From Gimesia aquarii (GTDB lineage Bacteria; Planctomycetota; Planctomycetia; Planctomycetales; Planctomycetaceae): DNA of 64,000 nucleotides. The position numbers and the translations under genes are program-made. The DNA lies in contig NZ_CP037920.1 of NCBI RefSeq assembly GCF_007748195.1, forward strand, positions 7,002,062 through 7,066,061, in the 5' to 3' direction. This document shows positions 8,996 through 18,325 of this stretch, in pieces. A model generated the notes under the pieces. It was given only the letters and a program-made list of their open reading frames with translations, searched no databases and was not told where the DNA came from. Each line of letters opens with the position of its first letter. The first letter of the stretch is position 1.

Positions 8996-9439
8996 TCAAG
9001 CTTCGTCGCATTCGCTGCAAATTCCCTTCAGGAGAATTTCTGTCACTTTTCCTACCTGAGACCAATGCTTATTACTGGGTGTCTTGAATTCAACATCATG
9101 GAGACAGGAAACACTGCCACATTCGGTGCAGACGAAATGAGGGTGCTCAGCATCCTCCGGTTCATTGGGATCGCGTAATTCAAATCGCCACGCATGATCT
9201 CCGAGTTCTGTTCGCTTAACCAGCCCCGCTTCGGCAAGATCAATGAGATTGCGGTAGACAGTCGCCTTGTCAAATCCCATCGGCGTCAGATCTTCGGCAA
9301 TCTCTGCGTGCGTAAGAGGTGATGAGGCCTGACGTAGAAACTGAATGACTGTAATTCGGGCCGCAGTGCTTCGCAGGCCACTATTTCGCACCAGTGTGCG
9401 AATTTCATCAATTTCTTCTGCCTGGGACAGATTTTTCAT
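8996..9439 (-). CDS. Fur family metal-responsive repressor
   Basis: The 147-residue DNA-binding regulator has a winged helix at 10-85 (STAARITVIQFL, HAEIAEDL, KATVYRNLIDLAEAGLV) and a dimerisation half with HPHFVCTECG. Two CxxC pairs (Cys104/Cys107 and Cys141/Cys144) form the structural zinc site usual in Fur, Zur and PerR. The first ATG is at 9439; an upstream in-frame GTG at 9460 would add seven residues. Its position tail to tail with a ZIP gene, near a Zn-type ATPase and porin, suggests a Zur-like role, but Fur or PerR cannot be excluded by eye. The family call is strong, the metal specificity is inference. Confidence 0.9.
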   Translation of the reverse strand: MKNLSQAEEIDEIRTLVRNSGLRSTAARITVIQFLRQASSPLTHAEIAEDLTPMGFDKATVYRNLIDLAEAGLVKRTELGDHAWRFELRDPNEPEDAEHPHFVCTECGSVSCLHDVEFKTPSNKHWSQVGKVTEILLKGICSECDEA

Positions 9440-9552
9440 TGCGATATATCCGGGTGCCACATCGGGTCATTAAATAAAAACAATCCACTTCGTCAGGGCT
9501 ATGTTAACAATTATATACACAGATTACGAGATTCAGGATCATAATTGTCGGT

Positions 9553-10119
9553 TCAATCTCTATTATGAGCTTTCTTTACAGGCGGATCATATCCTCGAAT
9601 GCGGGGAATCCAACATCGAATCGCCCGTCGATAATCGGAATATTCCTCTTTAAATCGCAGTAAAAGATCCTGCTCTTCAATAGGTCGCACATAGTAGTTC
9701 CAAAGAAAAAAACCGATGATGACGTAAATCAATGTAAACCATGAGCCAACATAGAACGCGACAGCAATACCTTGTGTTAAACCAGCGATGGCCATGGGAT
9801 TCCGTACATAACGATAAGGACCCACAATGACCAGTTGGCGTGCTGAATCGAGGGGAAGTGGTGTTCCTCGACCGTAAATACCCATGATGGCTCCACTCGT
9901 CAAACCCAGGCTCCCCCCTAGTACAAACAAGACGATACCCAAAATTCGCTGTCCTGAAAAATGGAAATGAATCTCACCCCACAACTGTTCCAACCACACA
10001 AGACCACCGGGGATCACAAACAAAAACAGTCCCCAGAAAATTGTTGTCTGGAAAAAGATTTTGAGCAATATCCACCAAAGTGGGGAGTCCTCAGCCGCCG
10101 GGACAAAATAGGTCTTCAT
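9553..10119 (-). CDS. Isoprenylcysteine carboxyl methyltransferase-like membrane protein
   Basis: About 188 residues with four or five membrane helices. The C-terminal half holds the signature of the PEMT/ICMT-type membrane methyltransferases: GPYRYVRNPMAIAGL followed by a helix pair and RPIEEQDLLLRFKEEYSDYRR, where the Arg-Asn-Pro and Glu-Glu residues bind S-adenosylmethionine. The substrate is unknown; bacterial members act on varied lipids or small molecules. ATG at 10119 is chosen over one 36 bases upstream because GAGGAAG lies about ten bases before it. It probably forms a two-gene unit with the small membrane protein at 10175-10585. Confidence 0.8.
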   Translation of the reverse strand: MKTYFVPAAEDSPLWWILLKIFFQTTIFWGLFLFVIPGGLVWLEQLWGEIHFHFSGQRILGIVLFVLGGSLGLTSGAIMGIYGRGTPLPLDSARQLVIVGPYRYVRNPMAIAGLTQGIAVAFYVGSWFTLIYVIIGFFLWNYYVRPIEEQDLLLRFKEEYSDYRRAIRCWIPRIRGYDPPVKKAHNRD

Positions 10120-10174
10120 TGATATGTGCTTCCTCACAATGGCGTCGGCTAACAACCATCAACAATGAGGGATC

Positions 10175-10585
10175 TCAACCCCCGGGATGCGTTTCACTAC
10201 TTCGAACAACGCTACAGACATAGAACATGATGAACATACAAAACAACATAATCAGAGTCCCCAACCATCCCCCTCTCGTTGAGAGACTCAACGCGAGACA
10301 GTAGAGGCTGGCATAAGCAATGCCTCCGGTTAAAAAATAAAGAACAGGCTGAACCCAACCCCGGTTTTTCCTCCATCCATAAGCAACCATCAATGAACAG
10401 AGAATAAAAATAAATAAATCGGGCAGCCAGAACGAAATCAACACACGATCCGGAAGCATATCCGACAGAAAAAATGAGCGACTCGCTGGCACACTAAATA
10501 GAAGACACCACCATAAAATGCCGCCTATTCCCTGTGCAAATAAATAAAGAGTTAGCCATTTTTTCACATACAGAGATAATTTCAT
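10175..10585 (-). CDS. Hypothetical four-helix membrane protein
   Basis: About 136 residues with four predicted membrane helices (around 13-36, 47-68, 80-105, 108-128) and short polar loops. No catalytic motif is visible. The first ATG is at 10585; no strong ribosome-binding site is seen. It lies just upstream of, and in the same direction as, the ICMT-like methyltransferase, which suggests joint expression. I do not recognise the family. Confidence 0.6.
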   Translation of the reverse strand: MKLSLYVKKWLTLYLFAQGIGGILWWCLLFSVPASRSFFLSDMLPDRVLISFWLPDLFIFILCSLMVAYGWRKNRGWVQPVLYFLTGGIAYASLYCLALSLSTRGGWLGTLIMLFCMFIMFYVCSVVRSSETHPGG

Positions 10586-10728
10586 ATTGCTAATCGTCAA
10601 AGAAACGAACAGGATGATAAGAGAGATTTGAAAATTTTATCCTCATTATGATAGCCTGACAGGCTCTGAACGACATCGTCAGACTTCAGATTGCTGAAAA
10701 TCCCACCAGAATAAAGGCCACTAATCAT

Positions 10729-12024
10729 ATGAAACAACTGCTGTTTTCCACCTTGACCCTCTTAAGCATATTCGTAGTCTCTATGCAGACAGTGCAGGCA
10801 CAGCGTCCTAAACCCAATTATGATGAAGCAAAGGTTCCGCAATATAAATTACCCGCTGTTCTGAAAACTTCTGATGGCAGGAAGGTCGACTCTGCTGAAC
10901 TTTGGTGGAAAGTCAGACGTCCGGAAATTCTGCATCTGTTTGAAAGTGAAGTCTATGGAAAAAGTCCGGCACCATCAGAAGATATTCTGTTCGAAGTGAC
11001 CTCACAGAAAAATGATGCACTGAATGGCAAAGCAATCCGAAAAGAGGTTTCCGTTTATTTTTCTGGAAAAAAAGAAGAGCCCCGTATGGACCTGCTGATT
11101 TACTTGCCGGCCAAAGCAACGAAACCGGTGCCGGTCTTCATGGGACTCAATTTCTATGGTAATCACACCATTGCCAATGATCCTGAAATCACACTCTCAA
11201 CCAAATGGATGCGGGCCAATAAAGCGAAAGCTATCGTCAATCATCGAGCGACTGAAAAATCAAGAGGTACCTCGGCCTCGCGCTGGGCTATTGATGAAAT
11301 CCTTGACCGTGGCTATGGGTTAGTTGCCATTTATTGTGGTGATATTGATCCTGACTATGACGATGGCTTTCAAAACGGCATTCATCCTCTGTTTAATAAG
11401 GCAGGACAAAAGAAGCCTGCGGCCGACGAATGGGGCACTATTGCCGCCTGGGCCTGGGGCTTGAGTCGTGCAATGGATTATCTCGAAACAGACGATCAAA
11501 TCGATCAAAAGCATGTCGCCCTCATCGGTCATTCACGACTTGGTAAAACATCGCTCTGGGCCGGAGCACAAGATCAACGCTTTGCACTGGTCATTTCCAA
11601 TAATTCTGGTTGCGGAGGCGCCGCACTCAGCCGTCGTCGTTTTGGCGAAACACTGAATGTAATCAATAATGCATTCCCGCATTGGTTTTGTGATAATTTC
11701 AATAAGTACATTGACAAAGAAGAGCAACTTCCCGTTGATCAGCACATGCTGGTCTCTTTAATCGCACCCCGCCCTGTATATGTAGCTAGCGCAGTTGAGG
11801 ACCGCTGGGCAGATCCACGTGGCGAATTCTTATCTGTACTGAATGCAGAGCCGGTCTACAAATTATTGGGAACTTCCGGATTTGGTGCGAAACAGATGCC
11901 GGAAGTCAATCGACCCGTACAGCAGCAGATGGGATATCATATTCGAACCGGCAAACATGATGTAACCGACTATGACTGGAAGCAATACCTCGATTTCGCA
12001 GATCGGCATTTTCGTGGCAGCTGA
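10729..12024 (+). CDS. Secreted alpha/beta hydrolase, CE15 glucuronoyl esterase-like
   Basis: The 431-residue protein has a signal peptide ending near QTVQAQ and an alpha/beta hydrolase fold. The nucleophile is Ser269 in GHSRLGK, followed by SNNSGCGGAALSRR. The region LPVDQHMLVSLIAPRP and the late GKHDVTDYDW supply His residues; the latter is a plausible catalytic His. This combination matches the bacterial CE15 family, which splits ester bonds between lignin alcohols and glucuronic acid on xylan. The N-terminal quarter (FMGLNFYGNHT) also fits. Acetyl xylan esterase is an alternative label seen for related proteins. It is a single-gene unit between the membrane protein pair and the TPR gene; export to the periplasm or cell surface is expected. 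Confidence 0.85.
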   Translation: MKQLLFSTLTLLSIFVVSMQTVQAQRPKPNYDEAKVPQYKLPAVLKTSDGRKVDSAELWWKVRRPEILHLFESEVYGKSPAPSEDILFEVTSQKNDALNGKAIRKEVSVYFSGKKEEPRMDLLIYLPAKATKPVPVFMGLNFYGNHTIANDPEITLSTKWMRANKAKAIVNHRATEKSRGTSASRWAIDEILDRGYGLVAIYCGDIDPDYDDGFQNGIHPLFNKAGQKKPAADEWGTIAAWAWGLSRAMDYLETDDQIDQKHVALIGHSRLGKTSLWAGAQDQRFALVISNNSGCGGAALSRRRFGETLNVINNAFPHWFCDNFNKYIDKEEQLPVDQHMLVSLIAPRPVYVASAVEDRWADPRGEFLSVLNAEPVYKLLGTSGFGAKQMPEVNRPVQQQMGYHIRTGKHDVTDYDWKQYLDFADRHFRGS

Positions 12025-12238
12025 ACCTCATAGATCTAACCTCTCTCGACCACGAAGTTGAATCAAGAGCTACGTATTTGGTGATTTATCAGCAGAAATA
12101 CCAGTGCACAAAGTACGTATAACGTAGGTTTTCGCTGCTCCAGAAGGAGATTTCGACAACGCCGCTTGCCTCAGCCAGAAGTGCCACGATAATATGAATA
12201 TTTCACACTTTACTACTTTAAATTGATTTCGCGATTAC

Positions 12239-15200
12239 ATGATGATGAATAACCGTATCCGGCCCCTCTTCTCATATGACTTACGTATCGGCAAAATTTG
12301 TCTGATCTTCCTGGCATTCACATTTTTGCCTGTTCAGTTTGCTCTTGCTGATAAAGCGTCCGATGAATTTCAGCTGGCGATCGGCCTGTACAAACAAAAC
12401 CGCTGGGAACTGGCGACAGAAACATTTCAAAAATATTTGAAGAATTATCCTAAGCACGCCAGTGTTCCTTTGGCTAAATTTTATCTCGGCCTTACTCTCG
12501 TTAATCAACAAAAATATCGGGAAGCAAGAGACGTCCTCAGAAACTTTGTAAAAGAGTACCCCCAAAACCAGAATAGACCCGATGCACTTTATCGCATCGG
12601 TGAATGCAGTTACTTGCTGGATGACCTGGAAGCAGCGGACAAAGAATTCACAGAATTTCTCAAACTCCATCCGAAGCACGCACTGGAAGAATGGGCCTAC
12701 CCTTATTTTGGTGATGTCATGCTCAGGCGTGGCAAATCCGAAATGGCTGTAAAAAGTTTTCAGAGATCATTAGAACGCCACCCTAAAGGAGCCATGCGCG
12801 AAGATGCCGAATTTGGTCTCGCATCAGCTTACCTGCAAAATAAACAACCAGCCGAAGCCGAAAAACGATTTAAAGAAATCGCCGACAAAAAAAATCACTC
12901 CCGCGCCAGTGATGCGCAAATGTCGCTAGCCACCTCTTTATTTGATCGTAAACAGTTTAAAGCGGCTGCAAATGCATTCCTGGAAATACCTGAGAAGTTT
13001 CCTGAGAGCCCCCTTGGTACAACCGCGCGACTTAATGCAGGTTATGCATTTTACGATTTAAATGAATATACCAAAGCAATCGAGCAGTTTGATCTCGTTG
13101 CCAAAGATCCGAAACAAACTGCGAATGCCTTGTATTGGAAGGGAGTAAGTCTGAAAGGCGCCCAGAAATTTCCTGAAGCAATCGCGGCCTTAGAACAAAC
13201 ACTCAAATCAAAACCCAGTCCAGAGCAAAAAGAGTTAGCGACCTATCAACTGGCGGATACTCTGTTACGCTCTGGAGAACCAGCCAAGGCAAAGCCTTTA
13301 TTTCTTGATTTCATAAAACAATGGCCAACCAGTGATCTCGCCGATGACAGTTTACATTTTGCCATCGAGTCTGCACTGCTGAACGATCAATTAACGGAAG
13401 CGGCACAACTGGCAATGCAGTTTGAAAAGGAGTACCCACAGAGTGGTCTGCGGCTGCATCAGGAACTGCTGAAAGGCCGTATTCGAGATGCATTGGGTAC
13501 CCCCGACGATCTGAAAATTGCCTTGGCCCATTTCCAAAACGTCCTTGCACAAACCAAGCTTGAGAACACAAAACTACTGGCACGGTTGTATCTGGCACGC
13601 ACGTTCCAAAAATTGAATCAATTTGACAAGTCGGTAGAAGTACTGGAGCCATATTTAAACGATCCTAAAGTCAACAAACAATCCAGCGAATACGCCGACG
13701 CACTGGTTCTGCAAAGTAGTAGCTTCAATTCACTCAAAAAATATGCCGAGGCAGAAACTCTCTCTACCGAATATCTCAAACAATTCCCAAATGGTCCTAG
13801 AGTTAATCAGATCCTCGCCAATCTGATTATTATCACCAATAAAAATAATAAACCCCAGGAAGTTGATAAATATCTCGATCAGTTAAAAGCACGCAAACCA
13901 GATACTGAGCTGTTGCTTCAGACCTATAGTCAGTTAGCAGAAAGAAACTACGAGCAAAAGCAGTGGAAACGCGCAAAAAAATTCTTCGCTGAAATCGTAA
14001 AAGCCGGATTGGGTACTCCGGAATACCCGGCTGCACTCTCGGGATTGGCCTGGTCTGAATTTCAACTCGAAGAGTATCCATCCGCGGCAAAACATTTTGA
14101 ACAATTTGTCAAAGAATTTCCAGAAAGTCCCTTAGCTGCTGAAGCAACTTTCATGCAGGGGCGCAGTCTGGAAGACAATAAACAACTGGAGGCAGCCACC
14201 ACTGTTTTCCAGAACGCGTTGACCAAATTTGCCCCTTCGCGTTATGCAATGCTCTCGGGTTTACAGGCAGCACGAACGTTATTCAAACTCAATAAAATCG
14301 ATGCCGTTAACGAAGCCTACGAAACCCTTTTGCAGAAATTCCCCAAACCTGACAATCTCGACAAAATTCTTGATGAGTGGGCTTTGATCAACTACGAGGC
14401 AGAGCGATTTGAAATGTCAGACACGATCTTTCAGCGCCTGGTGCAAGAGACCCCCAATAGCGATCTAGCTGACAACGCACGTTTGAGTCTGGCAGAAAGT
14501 GAATTAATCGCCGGTAAATTACAGGTAGCCGCAAAAGCATTCGATGAATTACAAGCCTCTGCAAAGTCTGATGAAAAAGTACAACAAGTCTCCCTTTATC
14601 GGCTGATTGAAATTTATCTAGAGTTGAAAAAATGGGACCTCGTCGAAAAATTTGCCAAAGAATTGCTCAAACGATTTCCCAAAAATGAATACGCATCCTT
14701 TGCTCAATTCCATCAGGCAGAAGCGGCCTTGTATCTAAATCAGACCAAAACAGCACAGGAAGAACTACTGAAAATCGTCAATGACGATAAGAGTGCGAAA
14801 CTGAGTCAGGAACCCTGGTATCCGCGCGCGTGGGTACTTTTAGCAGAAACATACTTTCGACAGAAAAAATATGATGATGTGCAAAAAACAGTGGAGCGTT
14901 TTCGTAGCTGGGATGCGAAAAACCCCTTCCTCTATCAAGCAGAAGAAGTTCTGGGACGCAGCTTGAAAAATCAGGCAAAATTTGAAGAGGCACGCAAAGT
15001 ATTTCAAAAAATCACAGAATCTGAAAATAGCAGACGCACCGAAACCGCAGCCAAGTGCCAATTTCTTCTGGCAGAAACTTTGATGATTCAAGAAAAATTC
15101 AAAGCAGCACTTCTGGCGTATTTGCAGGTTGATATTCAGTACAAATTTCCCGAATGGCAAGCCCCTGCGCTCTTTCAAGCCGGTACCTGCCATGAAGCGC

Positions 15201-15328
15201 TGAACGAATGGACTCAAGCTTTAAAAACGTATCAGGATTTTCTGAAACGTTTCCCTGAACATGAACTGGTTCCTCGTGCCAAAGAGCGGATGAAAGCAGT
15301 TCAAGCCAAGGTAAGTCGCAATAAATAA
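12239..15328 (+). CDS. Large exported TPR-repeat protein
   Basis: The 1,029-residue protein begins with a signal peptide (ICLIFLAFTFLPVQFALA) and is otherwise almost wholly built of helical TPR-like repeats, about 34 residues each, with recurring patterns such as YPKHASVPLAKFYLGL, FPESPLGTTARLNAGYAF and FPEHELVPRAKERM. The run of repeats 'F-P-x-x' then Ala-rich helices resembles YbgF/BamD-type solenoids, which bind other envelope proteins. Three ATGs in a row open the frame; the first is taken. It is followed 215 bases later by an ExbB/TolQ-type gene, a pairing that suggests an envelope energy-coupling or trafficking role. No catalytic domain is present. Confidence 0.85.
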   Translation: MMMNNRIRPLFSYDLRIGKICLIFLAFTFLPVQFALADKASDEFQLAIGLYKQNRWELATETFQKYLKNYPKHASVPLAKFYLGLTLVNQQKYREARDVLRNFVKEYPQNQNRPDALYRIGECSYLLDDLEAADKEFTEFLKLHPKHALEEWAYPYFGDVMLRRGKSEMAVKSFQRSLERHPKGAMREDAEFGLASAYLQNKQPAEAEKRFKEIADKKNHSRASDAQMSLATSLFDRKQFKAAANAFLEIPEKFPESPLGTTARLNAGYAFYDLNEYTKAIEQFDLVAKDPKQTANALYWKGVSLKGAQKFPEAIAALEQTLKSKPSPEQKELATYQLADTLLRSGEPAKAKPLFLDFIKQWPTSDLADDSLHFAIESALLNDQLTEAAQLAMQFEKEYPQSGLRLHQELLKGRIRDALGTPDDLKIALAHFQNVLAQTKLENTKLLARLYLARTFQKLNQFDKSVEVLEPYLNDPKVNKQSSEYADALVLQSSSFNSLKKYAEAETLSTEYLKQFPNGPRVNQILANLIIITNKNNKPQEVDKYLDQLKARKPDTELLLQTYSQLAERNYEQKQWKRAKKFFAEIVKAGLGTPEYPAALSGLAWSEFQLEEYPSAAKHFEQFVKEFPESPLAAEATFMQGRSLEDNKQLEAATTVFQNALTKFAPSRYAMLSGLQAARTLFKLNKIDAVNEAYETLLQKFPKPDNLDKILDEWALINYEAERFEMSDTIFQRLVQETPNSDLADNARLSLAESELIAGKLQVAAKAFDELQASAKSDEKVQQVSLYRLIEIYLELKKWDLVEKFAKELLKRFPKNEYASFAQFHQAEAALYLNQTKTAQEELLKIVNDDKSAKLSQEPWYPRAWVLLAETYFRQKKYDDVQKTVERFRSWDAKNPFLYQAEEVLGRSLKNQAKFEEARKVFQKITESENSRRTETAAKCQFLLAETLMIQEKFKAALLAYLQVDIQYKFPEWQAPALFQAGTCHEALNEWTQALKTYQDFLKRFPEHELVPRAKERMKAVQAKVSRNK

Positions 15329-15543
15329 CCCAAAGCAAGATTTTGTCTTACAAACGTTTGATCAGGAAATTTGATTCCAGGCTCGACGGGAAAGCCAATC
15401 TGGCGTAAACTAGACCGCTTCTTACAATCGTATGTTGACTTACGATAAAGTACTAACGGGGCAAATGCTGCTACGAGTAATCCGGATCAGATAACAGAGG
15501 CACTTAGCCAGTCCCCTTCATTTTAGTGTGACAATTATTTCTC

Positions 15544-16509
15544 ATGGTCAATTTTATCAGCAATCAACAAAATCCCTCCGCTGATCATCCCCATCGAGGA
15601 AAATCTACAAACTTCACATTCATACGGCTCTCCCGGCTACTGCTACCATTCGTCGTGATTAGCGTTATCGCTCTACTTATGATAGCCGACTCCACGGAAG
15701 CACAGGAACGATTACCTGATGTGGTTGAATCCATCGATGGAAAATTTGTAGAAGCCGAAGGTCCGCTACCAGATGGAGTACTGCCAGTCAAACGGAACTC
15801 GGGTATTCCTTCCACGCCGGAAGCAATCATCGATGAAATGGGTTATTTTCTACTCCCCTTTGTCATTGCCTCCATCATTTCAATGTGGTTCATTATTGAG
15901 CGACTGGTCATTCTCAGAACCGCGCGTGTGATTCCACGTCACTTTGTCAGTCGTTTCTTGAAACTGCTCAAAGATGGAAAACTGAATGCACGTTCGGCAT
16001 TGAAATTATGTGAGGAAAATCCGAGCCCTATTGCTTCGGTCTTCGCACACGGCGTTCGTAAATGGGGGAAACCGAGTGTCGAAGTGGAACAGGCAATCAT
16101 CGATGGCGGTGAACGTCAACTTTCCCAATTGCGTAAGCATCTGCGCGTCATTAATGGAGTCGCGACAGTGGCACCCTTGATGGGACTGCTGGGCACCGTA
16201 ATCGGAATGATTCAGGCCTTCAACGAAATTGCCAACAGCAGTGCCATGGGCAAGGCAGAGGAACTCGCGATTGGTATTGCCATGGCTTTGCTAACAACGG
16301 CCTTCGGTTTGGGAATTGCCATTCCTTCATTGATTATGTATATGTACCTTGCAGGTCGTGTCGATGCTCTTGTTATGGAAATGGATCAGAATTCACAAGA
16401 TTTGGTCCATCTCATCTCTGCAGAAGGCCTGGCCACGAATGCTGCCAGCCGCAAAACCACTGCCCCTGCCCCGAAAAGCAAACCAACTAAAACACGAAGC
16501 ACATCTTAG
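15544..16509 (+). CDS. MotA/TolQ/ExbB proton channel family protein
   Basis: The 321-residue inner-membrane protein should form the channel subunit of a proton-driven energy-transfer complex. A first hydrophobic stretch (32-50, [17 protein letters not shown]) is followed by a periplasmic segment. Then come the three helices of the family: [16 protein letters not shown], the conserved [21 protein letters not shown] and [20 protein letters not shown]. The tail is basic and Pro/Thr-rich. ExbB and TolQ normally work with ExbD or TolR encoded next door, but the following gene is a PhyH dioxygenase and no small one-helix partner is visible here. The TPR gene upstream may be its functional partner. 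Confidence 0.88.
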   Translation: MVNFISNQQNPSADHPHRGKSTNFTFIRLSRLLLPFVVISVIALLMIADSTEAQERLPDVVESIDGKFVEAEGPLPDGVLPVKRNSGIPSTPEAIIDEMGYFLLPFVIASIISMWFIIERLVILRTARVIPRHFVSRFLKLLKDGKLNARSALKLCEENPSPIASVFAHGVRKWGKPSVEVEQAIIDGGERQLSQLRKHLRVINGVATVAPLMGLLGTVIGMIQAFNEIANSSAMGKAEELAIGIAMALLTTAFGLGIAIPSLIMYMYLAGRVDALVMEMDQNSQDLVHLISAEGLATNAASRKTTAPAPKSKPTKTRSTS

Positions 16510-16692
16510 AAGATTTCATCAGTTTATTATCTTCTAATGAAAATGGTTCCGACTTCCGGCAATTATTGCTTCTAAGTTGTTCCTGAGCTGAGCCCTATTT
16601 ACAATAGGGACATATTTCTTTCCTGGGAACGACGCGCCAAAAACTGTTTCGCCCACGACTGATTTACTCTGATATTATTGAAAAGGCATATC

Positions 16693-17529
16693 ATGACAGA
16701 ATCCAAAGAATTCCAGGCAGTCCCCGAGGAAGAAGAACTCTCTCAAATCGAACGTGACTTGAAATTCTATCCTTCTACAACAACGGACCCCCAAGTTTTA
16801 ACCAGCGCTCAGATCGAGCAATTCAATCAGGACGGGTATCTCCGTAGCCTCCGCATCTTCAATGAACAGGAAGTCGCTACGAACCGACAGTATTTTGACG
16901 CATTGTTAGAAAAAGTCATGGCTGAAGGTGGGGATAGCTATTCCATCAGTACCGCTCATATGAAGTATGGCAAGGTTTATGATCTGCTGACTCATCCTAA
17001 AATCGTTGCCTATGTCAAAGATTTACTGGGAGATAATTTGATTGCCTGGGGTTCTCATTTCTTCTGCAAAATGCCTCATGATGGGAAATCGGTCTCTTGG
17101 CATCAGGATGCCAGCTATTGGCCTTTATCTCCTTCCAAAGCAGTCACTGTGTGGTTAGCCATTGATGATGCTGATCCCGAAAATGCCAACATGCGGTTTA
17201 TTGCCGGGAGTCATCACCATGGTCACATGACGTATCGTCCGAGTGGCTCGCACGAAGATAATGTATTGAACCAGACGATTGAAAACCCGGAGCAATATGG
17301 ATCACCGGTTGACGACTCATTGAAAGCCGGAGAAATTTCTATTCATTCCGATTTACTACTACACGGCTCAGAAGCGAATGAATCAGACCGTAGACGTTGT
17401 GGTTTAACACTCCGTTATTGTGCCGCGGATGTGAGAGCGGGAATGGACTGGAATGCCAAAGGAGTGATTGTTGCCGGCACAGATCCATCCGGCCATTGGC
17501 TTAACCCTGCCCGTCCTGAAAATGATTAG
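16693..17529 (+). CDS. Phytanoyl-CoA dioxygenase (PhyH) family protein
   Basis: The 278-residue protein is a non-haem Fe(II)/2-oxoglutarate oxygenase. The iron-binding facial triad is visible: His137 and Asp139 in SWHQDASYW and distal His224 in LLHGSEAN, followed by an Arg-rich strand (RRRCGLTLRY) that would hold 2-oxoglutarate. The segment MRFIAGSHHHGHM between them is typical of the family. ATG at 16693 has AAAAGG six bases ahead; an upstream in-frame TTG is not needed. Bacterial PhyH proteins hydroxylate diverse small molecules, so the substrate is unknown. The aquaporin gene starts 32 bases after its stop and is likely co-transcribed. Confidence 0.9.
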   Translation: MTESKEFQAVPEEEELSQIERDLKFYPSTTTDPQVLTSAQIEQFNQDGYLRSLRIFNEQEVATNRQYFDALLEKVMAEGGDSYSISTAHMKYGKVYDLLTHPKIVAYVKDLLGDNLIAWGSHFFCKMPHDGKSVSWHQDASYWPLSPSKAVTVWLAIDDADPENANMRFIAGSHHHGHMTYRPSGSHEDNVLNQTIENPEQYGSPVDDSLKAGEISIHSDLLLHGSEANESDRRRCGLTLRYCAADVRAGMDWNAKGVIVAGTDPSGHWLNPARPEND

Positions 17530-17561
17530 TCATTGAATCTACAACCTGGAATCGACAACTG

Positions 17562-18230
17562 ATGCAAAAATACTATGCTGAAATTTTTGGCACATTCATC
17601 CTGCTATTTTCAGGCGCGGGTGCCATCGTCACTAATCAGGCTTCACAGGGAGCTGTGACACATGTTGGAATCGCTCTTGTGTTTGGGCTCGTCGTCACTG
17701 CAGTCATTTATGCCATTGGTGAAATTTCTGGTGCTCATATCAATCCAGCAGTTACCATCGCATTCTGGGTCTCAGGCCGCTTTCCAGCAAAACAGGTGAT
17801 TCCTTATATTGTCTGCCAGATCATTGGTGCTATTGTGGCATGTCTGATTTTGAAATTCCTCTTTCCCGATTTGAAGAATTACGGAATGACGCTTCCTGCG
17901 GGCAGCGAAATGCAGTCGCTTGTTCTGGAAGGAATTTTGACCTGGATACTGATGTTCGTTGTGCTTTGTGTAAGTACAGGTGCGAAAGAAACCGGAATTT
18001 TGGCAGGAGTTGCCATCGGAGCTGTGATCGCTCTGGAAGCAATGTTCGCCGGACCAATCTCCGGTGCTTCCATGAACCCGGCGCGCTCGTTAGCCCCCGC
18101 ACTGGTCAGCCAGAATTTGACGTCTCTCTGGATTTATATTGTCGGTCCCATTGCAGGAGCAGCCCTGGCCGTGCCTTCACTGTGGCTTGTCCGTAATAAC
18201 AGTCCTGCCAATGATAATGGGGAAGAATAA
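17562..18230 (+). CDS. MIP family channel, NIP-like aquaporin
   Basis: The 222-residue six-helix channel carries both half-helix motifs: Asn-Pro-Ala at 61-63 (SGAHINPAVTIAF) and at 172-174 followed by Arg175 (GPISGASMNPARS). The flanking sequences IYAIGEISGAH and FAGPISGASMNPARS resemble the nodulin-26-like group more than AqpZ or GlpF, and bacterial members of that group can pass uncharged metalloids and small solutes as well as water. Selectivity-filter residues cannot be assigned with certainty by eye. It lies 32 bases downstream of the PhyH gene, in the same direction. Confidence 0.9.
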   Translation: MQKYYAEIFGTFILLFSGAGAIVTNQASQGAVTHVGIALVFGLVVTAVIYAIGEISGAHINPAVTIAFWVSGRFPAKQVIPYIVCQIIGAIVACLILKFLFPDLKNYGMTLPAGSEMQSLVLEGILTWILMFVVLCVSTGAKETGILAGVAIGAVIALEAMFAGPISGASMNPARSLAPALVSQNLTSLWIYIVGPIAGAALAVPSLWLVRNNSPANDNGEE

Positions 18231-18325
18231 AAGTAGCATCGAATAAAGTAGAAAAGATATGATGGCGTAACCAACAAACCGAACATAACTTGTTTTCAAC
18301 AGGCAATAGCAAAGAGGTACAAACC

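Noticed and set aside
12239-15328. Repetitive DNA in the TPR gene
   Set aside because: The repeats are degenerate TPR units in protein only; no DNA-level tandem repeat is visible.
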